NCBI RefSeq assembly: GCF_001718695.1
Contig: NZ_CP013420.1
Span: 558,001-622,000, forward strand
Reading direction: 5' to 3'
DNA: 64,000 bases
Origin: Burkholderia ubonensis
GTDB lineage: Bacteria > Pseudomonadota > Gammaproteobacteria > Burkholderiales > Burkholderiaceae
Part shown: piece after piece, positions 15,537 to 24,042 of the stretch
How the letters are laid out: each line of letters begins with the position of its first letter
Numbering within the stretch: the stretch's first letter is position 1
Position numbers and translations under genes: made by a program
Notes under the pieces: model-generated
Told to the model about the DNA's origin: nothing
What the model saw: only the letters and a program-made list of their open reading frames with translations
The model's database searches: none

Positions 15537-16619
15537 ATGTTTAATCCAAGCCGACTAAGTCTCGCTAGGCGTCGACGCAAGTTCACGAAAAAGGCTCTTG
15601 CAGAGACACTAGGTTGCGATCAGAAGACAATCATTCGGTACGAAAGCGGCGAAGCAGAGCCGCCCGAAGATAGTTTGAATGCTCTCTCGAAAGCATTAAA
15701 TTTTCCGGTCGCTTTCTTCTTGGGCAACGACATCGATGAGCCACAACCGGAAGCGGCGAGCTTTCGGTCAATGAGCACAATGTCTGCTCGCGAGCGAGAT
15801 GCGGCTCTCGCTGCTGGCGCTTTTTCGTTCATCCTCAGCGATTGGGTGGATGCGCGGTTTCATTTGCCTTCGCATGATCTTGTCGACTGTAAGGATAGCC
15901 CCGATCCCGAGGCTGCGGCACGAGTTTTACGCGAGAAATGGGGGCTTGGTGACCGCCCTATAACGAACATGGTGCATTTACTCGAGGCCAAGGGCGTGCG
16001 GGTTTTTTCGCTAGCGGAAAACACGAAGACGGTCGACGCGTTTTCGATGTGGAGACGGGAAACTCCTTATGTTTTTCTGAATACGTTTAAGACACCAGAA
16101 CGTAGCAGATTCGATGCAGCGCACGAGCTTGGGCACCTTGTCCTGCACAAGCATGGTGGTCCGCAAGGCGGTAGGATTGTCGAAGACGAGGCGAACCAGT
16201 TTGCCTCAGCGTTTCTGATGCCGGAAGGAGATGTGAAGGCGCGACTTCCTCGGGTCAATGCGGTAAATCAGATTGTGGAAGCCAAGAAGAGGTGGCGGGT
16301 GTCGGTTGCTGCGTTGAACTACCGCTTGCATCGCTTAAGGATTACCACCGACTGGCAGTATCGAAATTTTTCGATCCAGATATCGCAACTTTATCGGCAA
16401 TCCGAGCCACTTTCGGTTGAGCGTGAAACGTCGGTGGTGTGGGACAAGGTACTGCAGATGTTGCGTACCGACGGCATGACAAAGCATTCGATCGCAAGTG
16501 CGCTTGCGCTGCCGGTGATGGAAGTCGATAACTTGGTGTTTCGTCTCACCAACTACCATAGTATCGAGGGCGGCGGGGCTACTCGCGGTAAGAGCAAAGC
16601 GAAACTAAGCGTTGTATAG
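15537..16619 (+). CDS. XRE-family regulator fused to ImmA/IrrE metallopeptidase
   Basis: 360 residues. Residues 5-60 form an HTH (F-T-K-K-A-L-A-E-T-L-G-C-D-Q-K-T-I-I-R-Y-E-S-G). Residues 130-240 are the ImmA/IrrE domain with H196-E-L-G-H200 and downstream acidic residues in V-E-D-E-A-N-Q-F-A-S-A-F-L-M-P. Members cleave or sense a partner repressor to derepress mobile-element genes or toxins. The C-terminal 100 residues contain a second possible HTH (T-K-H-S-I-A-S-A-L-A-L-P). It is the second gene of a two-gene operon. Confidence 0.88.
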   Translation: MFNPSRLSLARRRRKFTKKALAETLGCDQKTIIRYESGEAEPPEDSLNALSKALNFPVAFFLGNDIDEPQPEAASFRSMSTMSARERDAALAAGAFSFILSDWVDARFHLPSHDLVDCKDSPDPEAAARVLREKWGLGDRPITNMVHLLEAKGVRVFSLAENTKTVDAFSMWRRETPYVFLNTFKTPERSRFDAAHELGHLVLHKHGGPQGGRIVEDEANQFASAFLMPEGDVKARLPRVNAVNQIVEAKKRWRVSVAALNYRLHRLRITTDWQYRNFSIQISQLYRQSEPLSVERETSVVWDKVLQMLRTDGMTKHSIASALALPVMEVDNLVFRLTNYHSIEGGGATRGKSKAKLSVV

Positions 16620-16729
16620 CAAAGTGATAGGGTTATGCGATGTGCCACCGTGTTGAAACGGTGGCACGAATTGCTTTCATGCTTGATGCGTGCTCGTTCG
16701 AATGCATCGTCAATCGATTCATGCGGCGT

Positions 16730-17680
16730 TCAGTCATCGATTAGCAGCTTTTGATGTTTCTCCGGGAGTAAAGCGAATTCGCCCCATTGCAAACCGGAGG
16801 TTGCTAATCCGATTCCGTTGGCCGTGATTTTCCCCCAAAAGAGCACGACGCGGCCTGTTGATTCGTCTGTGATACCTTTTTCTTCCTGTTTCCATGCTTG
16901 CACTTTGATTGTGAAGTCCGCGACGTCCGGATGTGGCTGCAGTCTGGTCATTCGGATGTTGGTGGGCTTCGGATGCTGACCGGCATTCCACGAACGAAGG
17001 ATGGTTCCGTAATATAGGCGCGGCACCTCACACTCGTCCGTAACAGTGGCAACGTCGATAAGGATGTCGGTTAGTTTTCGTGCAACATCGGCATTGGGAA
17101 GCACGAAGTATTTGTAAAGATTGACATCGAATCGTCGGCACAAGCCCCAGACTGTGGTTATCTTACTCGGGAGAGCAAATTTTTCGCCGCGATGTCTTCC
17201 GATGGGAATTGCTGCGATCGGGCCATCTTCATCCTCGACGGCACTTTGTCCGTATGGCTCAGCATCCCCATCAGGCTTGCTTGGTCGGTCATGCATAAAG
17301 GAATCTATAATTGCAAGCTGATCACTCGCGATGGCTTGCTTAGCGTCCTCTTCCGTCAAATATCTCATGCCGTCCGCAAGTGGTGTGCGAAGTGAGCAGG
17401 GTATTTTGCGGTAAGCTTGGCGGTGCATGAAACAGCACGCGCGACCGTTCGAAAATCGGTCTTTGTCTTTGGGTGACCGAGATATAGGTGTGAAACATTC
17501 TGGACAATAGAGGCTCTCAGCCATGTCGTTCGTGTATTCCCCTGGAAGGACCGTCTCAGCTTCTTTAGGTCGTACTCGATTCGCTCCGTCGTAGATCCAA
17601 TTTGGATCGTATAAGGCGTGCTTAATTCTGTTGTTTGAGTTCACATTGGCCTTCGTGTTGGTCGTTGGAAGATGCTTCAC
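16730..17680 (-). CDS. Unknown protein with a CxxC...CCxxH zinc site
   Basis: 316 residues starting at GTG. Cys59, Cys62, Cys82/83 and His86 (Y-C-P-E-C ... A-C-C-F-M-H) form a probable zinc site in the N-terminal third. The C-terminal third (R-M-T-R-L-Q-P-H-P-D-V-A-D-F-T-I-K-V ... V-V-L-F-W-G-K-I-T-A-N-G-I-G-L) is rich in beta strands and could be an OB-like fold. I do not recognise the family. It is convergent with the ImmA gene, on the same strand as the membrane HEPN-like gene and the recombinase. Confidence 0.65.
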   Translation of the reverse strand: MKHLPTTNTKANVNSNNRIKHALYDPNWIYDGANRVRPKEAETVLPGEYTNDMAESLYCPECFTPISRSPKDKDRFSNGRACCFMHRQAYRKIPCSLRTPLADGMRYLTEEDAKQAIASDQLAIIDSFMHDRPSKPDGDAEPYGQSAVEDEDGPIAAIPIGRHRGEKFALPSKITTVWGLCRRFDVNLYKYFVLPNADVARKLTDILIDVATVTDECEVPRLYYGTILRSWNAGQHPKPTNIRMTRLQPHPDVADFTIKVQAWKQEEKGITDESTGRVVLFWGKITANGIGLATSGLQWGEFALLPEKHQKLLIDD

Positions 17681-17756
17681 ACGTCGGTAGTAGGATGCCG
17701 AGATATTGGTGTGAGCGGTTCATCGTTCGAGCTACTCGTCAATACATCGACGAAGG

Positions 17757-18377
17757 CTAATGTCCCACGGGCGGCGGTGTCTTATTTTCCAACTCGAAAA
17801 GCATTCGTCGAGCGAGTACAGTATATCTGTCGACCGCTTCCTTCGACAAGGCAGCGTCCGGTTCGTGTGCCGCCTTGTTCCTAAGGCGCTGTAGATGTTT
17901 TAGGATTTCGACTTGGTTCTCATCTAGCACGCGATTTTGACGCAATTCGTTCAAAATGGCGCTGATAGCGCGCCAACTCTTTGCACCGGACGGGCCGGAC
18001 GTTGCTGACTCATAAACTAGACGTCGAAGTTCCAGTTCGATATCACGCCACGCCACCATGATTACTCCAGCGGGGTTCGCGTGGGCTGCGTCGCTATCAA
18101 GCACGAGCCCTAGATTGCCGGCGCGGCCTTGAGCAGCTACGCCTTCAAGCTGGATTTGAACGTCAGAATCAAATGACGCTTCAACTTCCGCAAGTTCTTC
18201 GGTGAAGCTTGCTTCGAATCCACCGGGGGCCTTAAAGGAGCGAATGTCCTTTAGTTTTGCGCGAATCTCTGCCTTGAATATGTAAGCGCAGAATCCAACA
18301 GCCAAAGGCCAAGACCAAGCGGCGGCTAGTTCGGCGATGCTTTTGAACAGTGAAGCTATGAATGTGAGCCAATCCAT
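17757..18377 (-). CDS. Membrane-anchored HEPN/DUF4145-like protein
   Basis: 206 residues. One hydrophobic segment at about residues 17-34 is followed by a basic stretch and a long soluble part. Residues 105-190 are helical and end with R166-N-K-A-A-H171, an R-x4-H motif of HEPN type (also common in DUF4145), which in many defence systems is an RNase centre. No partner nucleotidyltransferase lies next to it. It may be part of a defence module with its neighbours (inference). Confidence 0.65.
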   Translation of the reverse strand: MDWLTFIASLFKSIAELAAAWSWPLAVGFCAYIFKAEIRAKLKDIRSFKAPGGFEASFTEELAEVEASFDSDVQIQLEGVAAQGRAGNLGLVLDSDAAHANPAGVIMVAWRDIELELRRLVYESATSGPSGAKSWRAISAILNELRQNRVLDENQVEILKHLQRLRNKAAHEPDAALSKEAVDRYTVLARRMLFELENKTPPPVGH

Positions 18378-18515
18378 AGGTATATCCGAGGAGAGGAATT
18401 GTCACGATAGTAGCGTCACATCGGCCAAAGATACAGAGCGGATATCTCCAGCGGGTCAGCAGAGCTATCAACCAAGACGAGCGCCGTCATATTGATTTTC
18501 ACGATTAGCGATCTG

Positions 18516-19115
18516 TCAGGATGGTATGCGCTCCGCGCATGCTCGCTTTACGGTCGCTGTTCCGACGCAGAAATGTTCGGCGGTTTCCCGAATGCTTGCG
18601 CCCCGTTCGGCACGCCATGCCTTGATGGCCGCGTAGTCGTGGGATCGAGCGCGCCCCTTATATTTCCCTTCCGCCTTCGCGATCGCGACGCCACGACGCT
18701 GCATCTCTGTCCGGTTGCGATAGTCTGCCTCGCCCTGCGCAGCCATGAATGCCAACACGGCATCTCGTGTCGCTTTCTCGATAGGGTCCTGGGCTTTCCC
18801 ATCGAAGACCATCCCGTTGAGCGTACATTCGACGCGAACGCCGAGCTCCATTAAGCGACGCATCGTCCTGTGCAGCTCGTCATAGCGGCGGCTGATCCGG
18901 TCTAGCCAGCGCACGATGAGAACGCCACCATGGCGCAGATCGTGCTCTGCTTTGCGCCACTGCTCCCGCTCGTCCGGGGCGACGTGATACCCGCTCACGC
19001 CCTCGTCAATGAAAACATCTTTGTCCTGCACGCCGTGCGACGTGGCGTCCTCGTACTGGCTTGCTGAGGACTGGCCGTCGGTGGTCGAAATCCGGCCGTA
19101 GTAGAGCTTGCGCAT
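18516..19115 (-). CDS. Serine recombinase (resolvase/invertase family)
   Basis: 199 residues. Y-Y-G-R-I-S-T-T contains the catalytic serine (Ser10). V-F-I-D-E-G-V-S-G follows, then I-V-R-W-L-D-R-I-S-R-R, the arginine-rich catalytic motif. The end has a HTH of Hin type (R-A-E-R-G-A-S-I-R-E-T-A-E-H-F-C-V-G-T-A-T-V-K-R). Small size fits resolvases and invertases acting on sites near their own gene. The AT-rich region upstream with several TTGATC/GATCA words may be its site. Confidence 0.88.
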   Translation of the reverse strand: MRKLYYGRISTTDGQSSASQYEDATSHGVQDKDVFIDEGVSGYHVAPDEREQWRKAEHDLRHGGVLIVRWLDRISRRYDELHRTMRRLMELGVRVECTLNGMVFDGKAQDPIEKATRDAVLAFMAAQGEADYRNRTEMQRRGVAIAKAEGKYKGRARSHDYAAIKAWRAERGASIRETAEHFCVGTATVKRACAERIPS

Positions 19116-19640
19116 AATCTGTGTGGATCATTAGAGTATATAGATCAATTATAACATGGCTCAATTTGGCGGTTGATCCTGTTGATCCAAGCGTCCGCCC
19201 CCGAGTCGCTGGCTCAATACGGTGTACCCGTGTGATCCAATGCATAGTCGCAATGGCGGTCGCCGCATGGGTCAGCGTTCACCGTCCGAGTACCAAGCAA
19301 TCGCTTGGGACGTGTGACATAAATTGGCGGGCCGAATTCGCAACTACCGACGTTGGTCCACGATTTTTGCGCGAGCCTTTGAGGGTAGGCCACAACCGAA
19401 CATCGGGCGTTCATGTACATACTCGGCCGAGCAAGTCGTCGGCCATCGTGGAATTTCGTGCCGCCCCATTTGATATCGCCCTCAACCGGAGTGGACATGT
19501 CAATCAAAGTGTTGGCATCACACAGGACTTCTGCGCGAACAGCGGCGAGTCCAGAACACGGTTGCTTCGACATAGACCTTCGATGAAGCCTGGTGTAGAT
19601 TGCGTGGCTATTCAATGATACGAAGCTTGCCTAATCGACC
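19116..19640. other. 525-bp gap upstream of the recombinase and the STAND gene
   Basis: The first 75 bp are AT-rich and carry several GATC words in both orientations (GGATCA, AGATCAAT, TTGATCC twice), a possible recombination site for the neighbouring serine recombinase. The rest should hold the promoter of the large gene at 19641. A minus-strand frame of 133 codons (19214-19615) has no family features or ribosome site and is not called. Confidence 0.4.
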
Positions 19641-22600
19641 ATGTTTGAGATCACGGGTGACGACATTGCTGCGCTGAACGACGAAGACTTGCGCACGCTG
19701 GTGGGCCGTCTTTGTGAAGCGGAACTGCGCCGACGGAACTTGTCTCCGTCGGCGGTGACATGGGGTGGCAATCAAACCGCGAAGGATGGTGGTCTTGACG
19801 TTCGGGTGGCGCTTCCACTTGGAACGGCAATCGACGGCTTCATTCCCAAGACAGCCACGGGTTTTCAGGTCAAGAAACCTGATATGCCGCGCGCAGCGAT
19901 CATCGATGAGATGAGGCCGAAGCCAAGCGGTGTACTGCGCCCTGTAATCATAGAATTGGCTAAGGCATCGGGCGCCTACATTATCGTAAGTGCGACCGGC
20001 TCGACGTCGGACTCTGCGCTCACGAGCAGGAAAAAGGGGATGGCAGAAGCGGTGCGGGATATTTCCGACGCTGCGAATATTACCTTGGATTTCTACGACC
20101 GCAATCGCGTTGCAACGTGGGTGCGCGATCACACAGCCTTAATCCCGTGGGTCCGCTCAAGGATCGGTAGGTCGATTCCGGGCTGGTTCTCCTATGGCGC
20201 TTGGTCCCATCCACCCGAAGACGCGGATCGAGCCTATCTTGTCGATGATGCAGCACGCATCAAAACAGGCGCCAAGAATGAAGAAGACGGACTTTCGGTA
20301 ACGGACGGAATTAACAGGATTCGAGATGTGCTTCGGACGCCGGGCCATGTGGTACGCCTTGTCGGACTATCGGGCGTCGGCAAGACGCGGCTTGTCGAGG
20401 CGCTCTTTGATCCGGAGGTCGGCGTGAACAGTCTCGATCCGGCACTCGCAATCTACACCAATGTCGCTGCAGGACCTGATCCGCAACCTGCTGGCCTAGC
20501 TTCTGATTTGATTGCGGCGCGAGCACGCGCGATCTTAGTCATCGACAATTGTGCGCCGGACGTGCATCGGCAGTTGTCGGACATTGCCCGCTCGGCTGAT
20601 TCAACTGTAAGTGTCGTCACGATCGAATACGACATTCGGGAAGACCAGCCGGAAGGCACGGACGTGTTCGTGTTGGATACGTCATCGCTGACACTGATTG
20701 AAAAGCTCGTTTCGAATCGATTTAGCAACCTTTCGCAGATTGATGCACGAACGATTGCTGAGTTTTCGGGCGGTAATGCGCGCATTGCCTTGGCGCTCGC
20801 TGGCACCGTCCAGAAGAACGATGCAGTCGCAGGCCTAAGCGATGCGGAGCTATTTCAGCGACTCTTTCATCAGCGCCACGATCACGATGCCTCGCTACTG
20901 TCGATTGCGCAAGCATGCTCGCTCTTGTACTCGTTCGAGGGTGAAAAGCTCTCCGGGGAAGGTGCCGAGTTATCAATACTCGGAGACCTTATTGGGAAGT
21001 CGGGTGAAGAAGTGTTCGGAGGCGTTGCGGAATTGAAGCGGCGCGATCTGCTACAGGAGCGCGGCCCATGGCGAGCGGTTCTTCCGCATGCTATTGCGAA
21101 CCGACTAGCTGTCACGGCGCTTCAAAATATTCCCCGCTCGAAGTTGTTGTCGAGACTTGTTGAAAATGCATCGCCGCGAGTCCTCCGGTCATTCTCGCGG
21201 CGGCTCGGCTATCTCGATGGTAGCAAGGAGGCGCGGGCCATCGTTCAGAGCTGGCTTGCCTCCGATGGGTTGCTGGCCGATATCCCTAACCTCAACGCGC
21301 TCGGCCGAGCAATGCTGGACAACATAGCGCCTGTCATGCCAGAAGGGGTGCTCTTTGCGCTGGAGAATGCTCTCACTGCGGGGAGCGAGGATGTACTCGC
21401 GAAGTGCAATCATTTCATTCGTCTGCTGCGTTCGCTTGCCTACGATGAGGCGTACTTTGAGCGAGCCGTTTCGCTTCTCGTGAAGTTTGCTCGCCTTCCA
21501 GGCAAGAAGCAGTCGGACGGAGATGCGGCGAATGTTGTTGAATCACTCTTTCATATAGTCTTGTCCGGCACTCACGCGCCGCTTGAATTGCGCCTGAAAG
21601 TCGTCGATGGGCTTCTGCGGTCAATCGATGCCGCCGAACAGGACATCGGCGTTAACGCGCTGCGAGCGATGCTTAAGACGGGGCATTTTTCGTCTACGTA
21701 CGGCTTTGAATTTGGCGCACGCTCGCGCGACTATGGATATCATCCGAGAACAGGCCAGGACGTGCACGACTGGTTTTCGGCAGCATTGAGTTTAGCCGAG
21801 CCGTTTGCGCTGTTGGAGACCAGTCTTGGCGAACGGGTGCGCGAAGCCATCGCGGCGGAATTTCGTGGATTGTGGGCCGAGGCGACAGTGGTGGATGAGC
21901 TCGATAGGCTCTCCCGCGCAATTGCCGCACATCGGTTTTGGCGCGAAGGCTGGATCGCTGTGCGCCGTACGCGCATCTACGACGGTGCTGGGCTGCCAGC
22001 GGAGATACGCACGCGGCTGACCGCATTGGAGGAGTTCCTCCGGCCGAAGGATTTGATCGATAAGGTTCGTGGCGTCGTATTGGGCTCTAACGGCGACAGC
22101 GTCGATCTTGACGATCCAAACGATTTTGAGAGTGACCGGTATGCGGAGGCGGCGGCACGCGCAGCAGCCGCGGTCGAACATCTTGGACGGGATGTTGCTG
22201 CGGATGTGGAAGCGTTCCGGACACTCCTGCCTGACTTGATTGGGAAGAATAGTCACAACGTCGCTGGTTTCGGTCGCGGCCTAGCGCTTGCTGCGGACAA
22301 GCCGAGCGAGGTATGGAGCGCCATGGCCGACCAAGTGGCAATTACGGAGAAACCCAGCGTAGGTCTCCTGTCCGGCTTTCTTGACGCTGTTCAGCGCCGT
22401 GATCGTGCGGAGGCGGACGCCATTCTTGACGAGGCACTGGATGATCCGCGGCTCGCTGAGTGGTTCCCTGTTGTTCAAGCCAGTGCCATTATCGACGATA
22501 AAGCGCTGGGACGACTGCACCGCGCGCTCCAATATGGTAAGGCACCGATCGAACGGTTTTTTAGCCTAGCGTACGGACGCACTTGCGATGTAATCCCGGG

Positions 22601-23453
22601 GCCGGCATTGAAACACCTTGTGCTTGCAATCGGAGAGAGGCCGGGTGGCACCGCTGTTGCCGTAGAAATTCTATCCATGCGTCTGCATTCCGACCATAGC
22701 GAAAGGAAAACGTCTGTGCCGGAAGTTGCTGAAGCAGGCAGGGAGCTGTTGGCAGCCTACCGGTTTCATCGTGGGAACGGCCGTGCAACAATGGAGGATC
22801 ACGAACTGGCCGTCGTTGTGCGGGAGGCACTTATCGACGACAAAGGAAAGTCGATTGCGCGGAAATTGTGCCGCGATTTATTGGCTGCAATCGCGAGCTA
22901 TGAAACAGATATCCACGAGCATAGCGAATTGGTGAGTGCTCTCTTTCAGGTACGCCCAGTAGACGTGCTTGACGAGTTTTTCTCAGGCGATGATAAGTCG
23001 AAAACCAGCAGCATCCGACTGTTGCGTGACCTTCCGCGTTTTCATAAGAACCCGATGAATGTAGTGCCGGACGACGTCGTGCTCGGATGGTGCGATATGG
23101 ACCCAGAAGCCCGCTACCCATTGGTGGCGGCTGTCGCGCTCTTGTTCAAGCGGCCAAATGAGAAGGAGCCGCATGAATGGACAAATTTGACCCGCCAGCT
23201 TCTCCTTAGGGCTCCCGATCCAGAGGCGGTACTCAACGAAATTGTTAGTCGCCTACATTCCTCGAGCTATAGCGGATCACTCGCAACTAAACTGGAGTCC
23301 CGCCTTACGCTCCTCAATCGGCTTGATTCCAGTGCGGTTCCTGCGCTGGCTGCTCCGCTTAGCAAGGCGAAGGGGGAATTGGAGAAAAGAATCCAAATGG
23401 AGCGCCAGCGAGAGACCGAAGAAGGTCGGGCGCTTAGTGGACGTTTTGAGTAG
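19641..23453 (+). CDS. Nuclease-STAND NTPase-solenoid protein (Avs-like antiphage sensor)
   Basis: 1270 residues. Residues 20-160 look like a PD-(D/E)xK nuclease: Glu28, G-G-L-D53 and Q76-V-K78, separated as in Mrr/Cap4-type domains. Residues 225-480 are an NTPase with Walker A G-L-S-G-V-G-K-T (242-249) and Walker B I-L-V-I-D-N (298-303), then a winged-helix-like part. From about 500 to the end there are only helical repeats (A-L-x-x-L, L-L-x-x-L), a solenoid. This order, effector nuclease - STAND - sensor solenoid, is that of Avs proteins, which recognise phage terminase or portal and then cut DNA. The phage target cannot be predicted. It is a single gene in the defence-like part of the island. 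Confidence 0.75.
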   Translation: MFEITGDDIAALNDEDLRTLVGRLCEAELRRRNLSPSAVTWGGNQTAKDGGLDVRVALPLGTAIDGFIPKTATGFQVKKPDMPRAAIIDEMRPKPSGVLRPVIIELAKASGAYIIVSATGSTSDSALTSRKKGMAEAVRDISDAANITLDFYDRNRVATWVRDHTALIPWVRSRIGRSIPGWFSYGAWSHPPEDADRAYLVDDAARIKTGAKNEEDGLSVTDGINRIRDVLRTPGHVVRLVGLSGVGKTRLVEALFDPEVGVNSLDPALAIYTNVAAGPDPQPAGLASDLIAARARAILVIDNCAPDVHRQLSDIARSADSTVSVVTIEYDIREDQPEGTDVFVLDTSSLTLIEKLVSNRFSNLSQIDARTIAEFSGGNARIALALAGTVQKNDAVAGLSDAELFQRLFHQRHDHDASLLSIAQACSLLYSFEGEKLSGEGAELSILGDLIGKSGEEVFGGVAELKRRDLLQERGPWRAVLPHAIANRLAVTALQNIPRSKLLSRLVENASPRVLRSFSRRLGYLDGSKEARAIVQSWLASDGLLADIPNLNALGRAMLDNIAPVMPEGVLFALENALTAGSEDVLAKCNHFIRLLRSLAYDEAYFERAVSLLVKFARLPGKKQSDGDAANVVESLFHIVLSGTHAPLELRLKVVDGLLRSIDAAEQDIGVNALRAMLKTGHFSSTYGFEFGARSRDYGYHPRTGQDVHDWFSAALSLAEPFALLETSLGERVREAIAAEFRGLWAEATVVDELDRLSRAIAAHRFWREGWIAVRRTRIYDGAGLPAEIRTRLTALEEFLRPKDLIDKVRGVVLGSNGDSVDLDDPNDFESDRYAEAAARAAAAVEHLGRDVAADVEAFRTLLPDLIGKNSHNVAGFGRGLALAADKPSEVWSAMADQVAITEKPSVGLLSGFLDAVQRRDRAEADAILDEALDDPRLAEWFPVVQASAIIDDKALGRLHRALQYGKAPIERFFSLAYGRTCDVIPGPALKHLVLAIGERPGGTAVAVEILSMRLHSDHSERKTSVPEVAEAGRELLAAYRFHRGNGRATMEDHELAVVVREALIDDKGKSIARKLCRDLLAAIASYETDIHEHSELVSALFQVRPVDVLDEFFSGDDKSKTSSIRLLRDLPRFHKNPMNVVPDDVVLGWCDMDPEARYPLVAAVALLFKRPNEKEPHEWTNLTRQLLLRAPDPEAVLNEIVSRLHSSSYSGSLATKLESRLTLLNRLDSSAVPALAAPLSKAKGELEKRIQMERQRETEEGRALSGRFE

Positions 23454-23454
23454 C

Positions 23455-23763
23455 ATGTCGTCGACCACAGCTACCAATTTTCGTCCCGTCGCGCTGATAT
23501 TCTGCATGCAGAATCTACGGTCGAGTCACGCGGTCGCCAATCGCGCAATGGGGCTCGCCGAATTGCCGAGGCACATTCGGTGCGGCCATTTATGTAGCAC
23601 GAGGTCGACACCCGCCATCCGCGCGCCGCTGAGCCGCCTGCCTTCGTCTCGGGCTAGTGAGAGGGCGTTAGACGCCAACCTTCCCGGAGTCGACGAACTG
23701 GGTGACGATCTCAAGCTTATGATCGATTGGATCGGAGAGTTTGACAAGCGCACGGCGGCGTAG
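23455..23763 (+). CDS. Hypothetical ORF downstream of the STAND gene
   Basis: 102 codons starting directly after the stop of the large gene. The composition is arginine- and serine-rich in the middle, with a more protein-like acidic end (G-V-D-E-L-G-D-D-L-K-L-M-I-D-W-I-G-E-F-D). It could be the decayed 3' end of another gene. The following 280 bp to vgrG show no gene and should contain the vgrG promoter. Confidence 0.25.
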   Translation: MSSTTATNFRPVALIFCMQNLRSSHAVANRAMGLAELPRHIRCGHLCSTRSTPAIRAPLSRLPSSRASERALDANLPGVDELGDDLKLMIDWIGEFDKRTAA

Positions 23764-24042
23764 GGATGAGAAGAAACATTTGCTGACTGTGCTTCCAGTC
23801 GCCCGGTAAAACTGAAAGGACTTTGTTGGGAAGCAAAATTCCCGATGGTCCTGGCCGCGTCAAACCCGCCCGCCTGAGAGATGGGGGTATGAATTTTTGT
23901 CAGACCATATTGTTGTTTTCACGACCAAAGTACATTCTCATGACTTGGCGATGCCGCTAGAATTGCGAAGACATAACGGGGAGCCGTTCCCAAGAGAGCG
24001 TGGGCCGCTGCGGGCTTGCAAAAAACAAGAAGTGGACAACGA

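Noticed and set aside
19214..19615. 133-codon minus-strand frame between the recombinase and the STAND gene
   Set aside because: No start signal, no conserved-looking segments; composition is not different from chance in this region.
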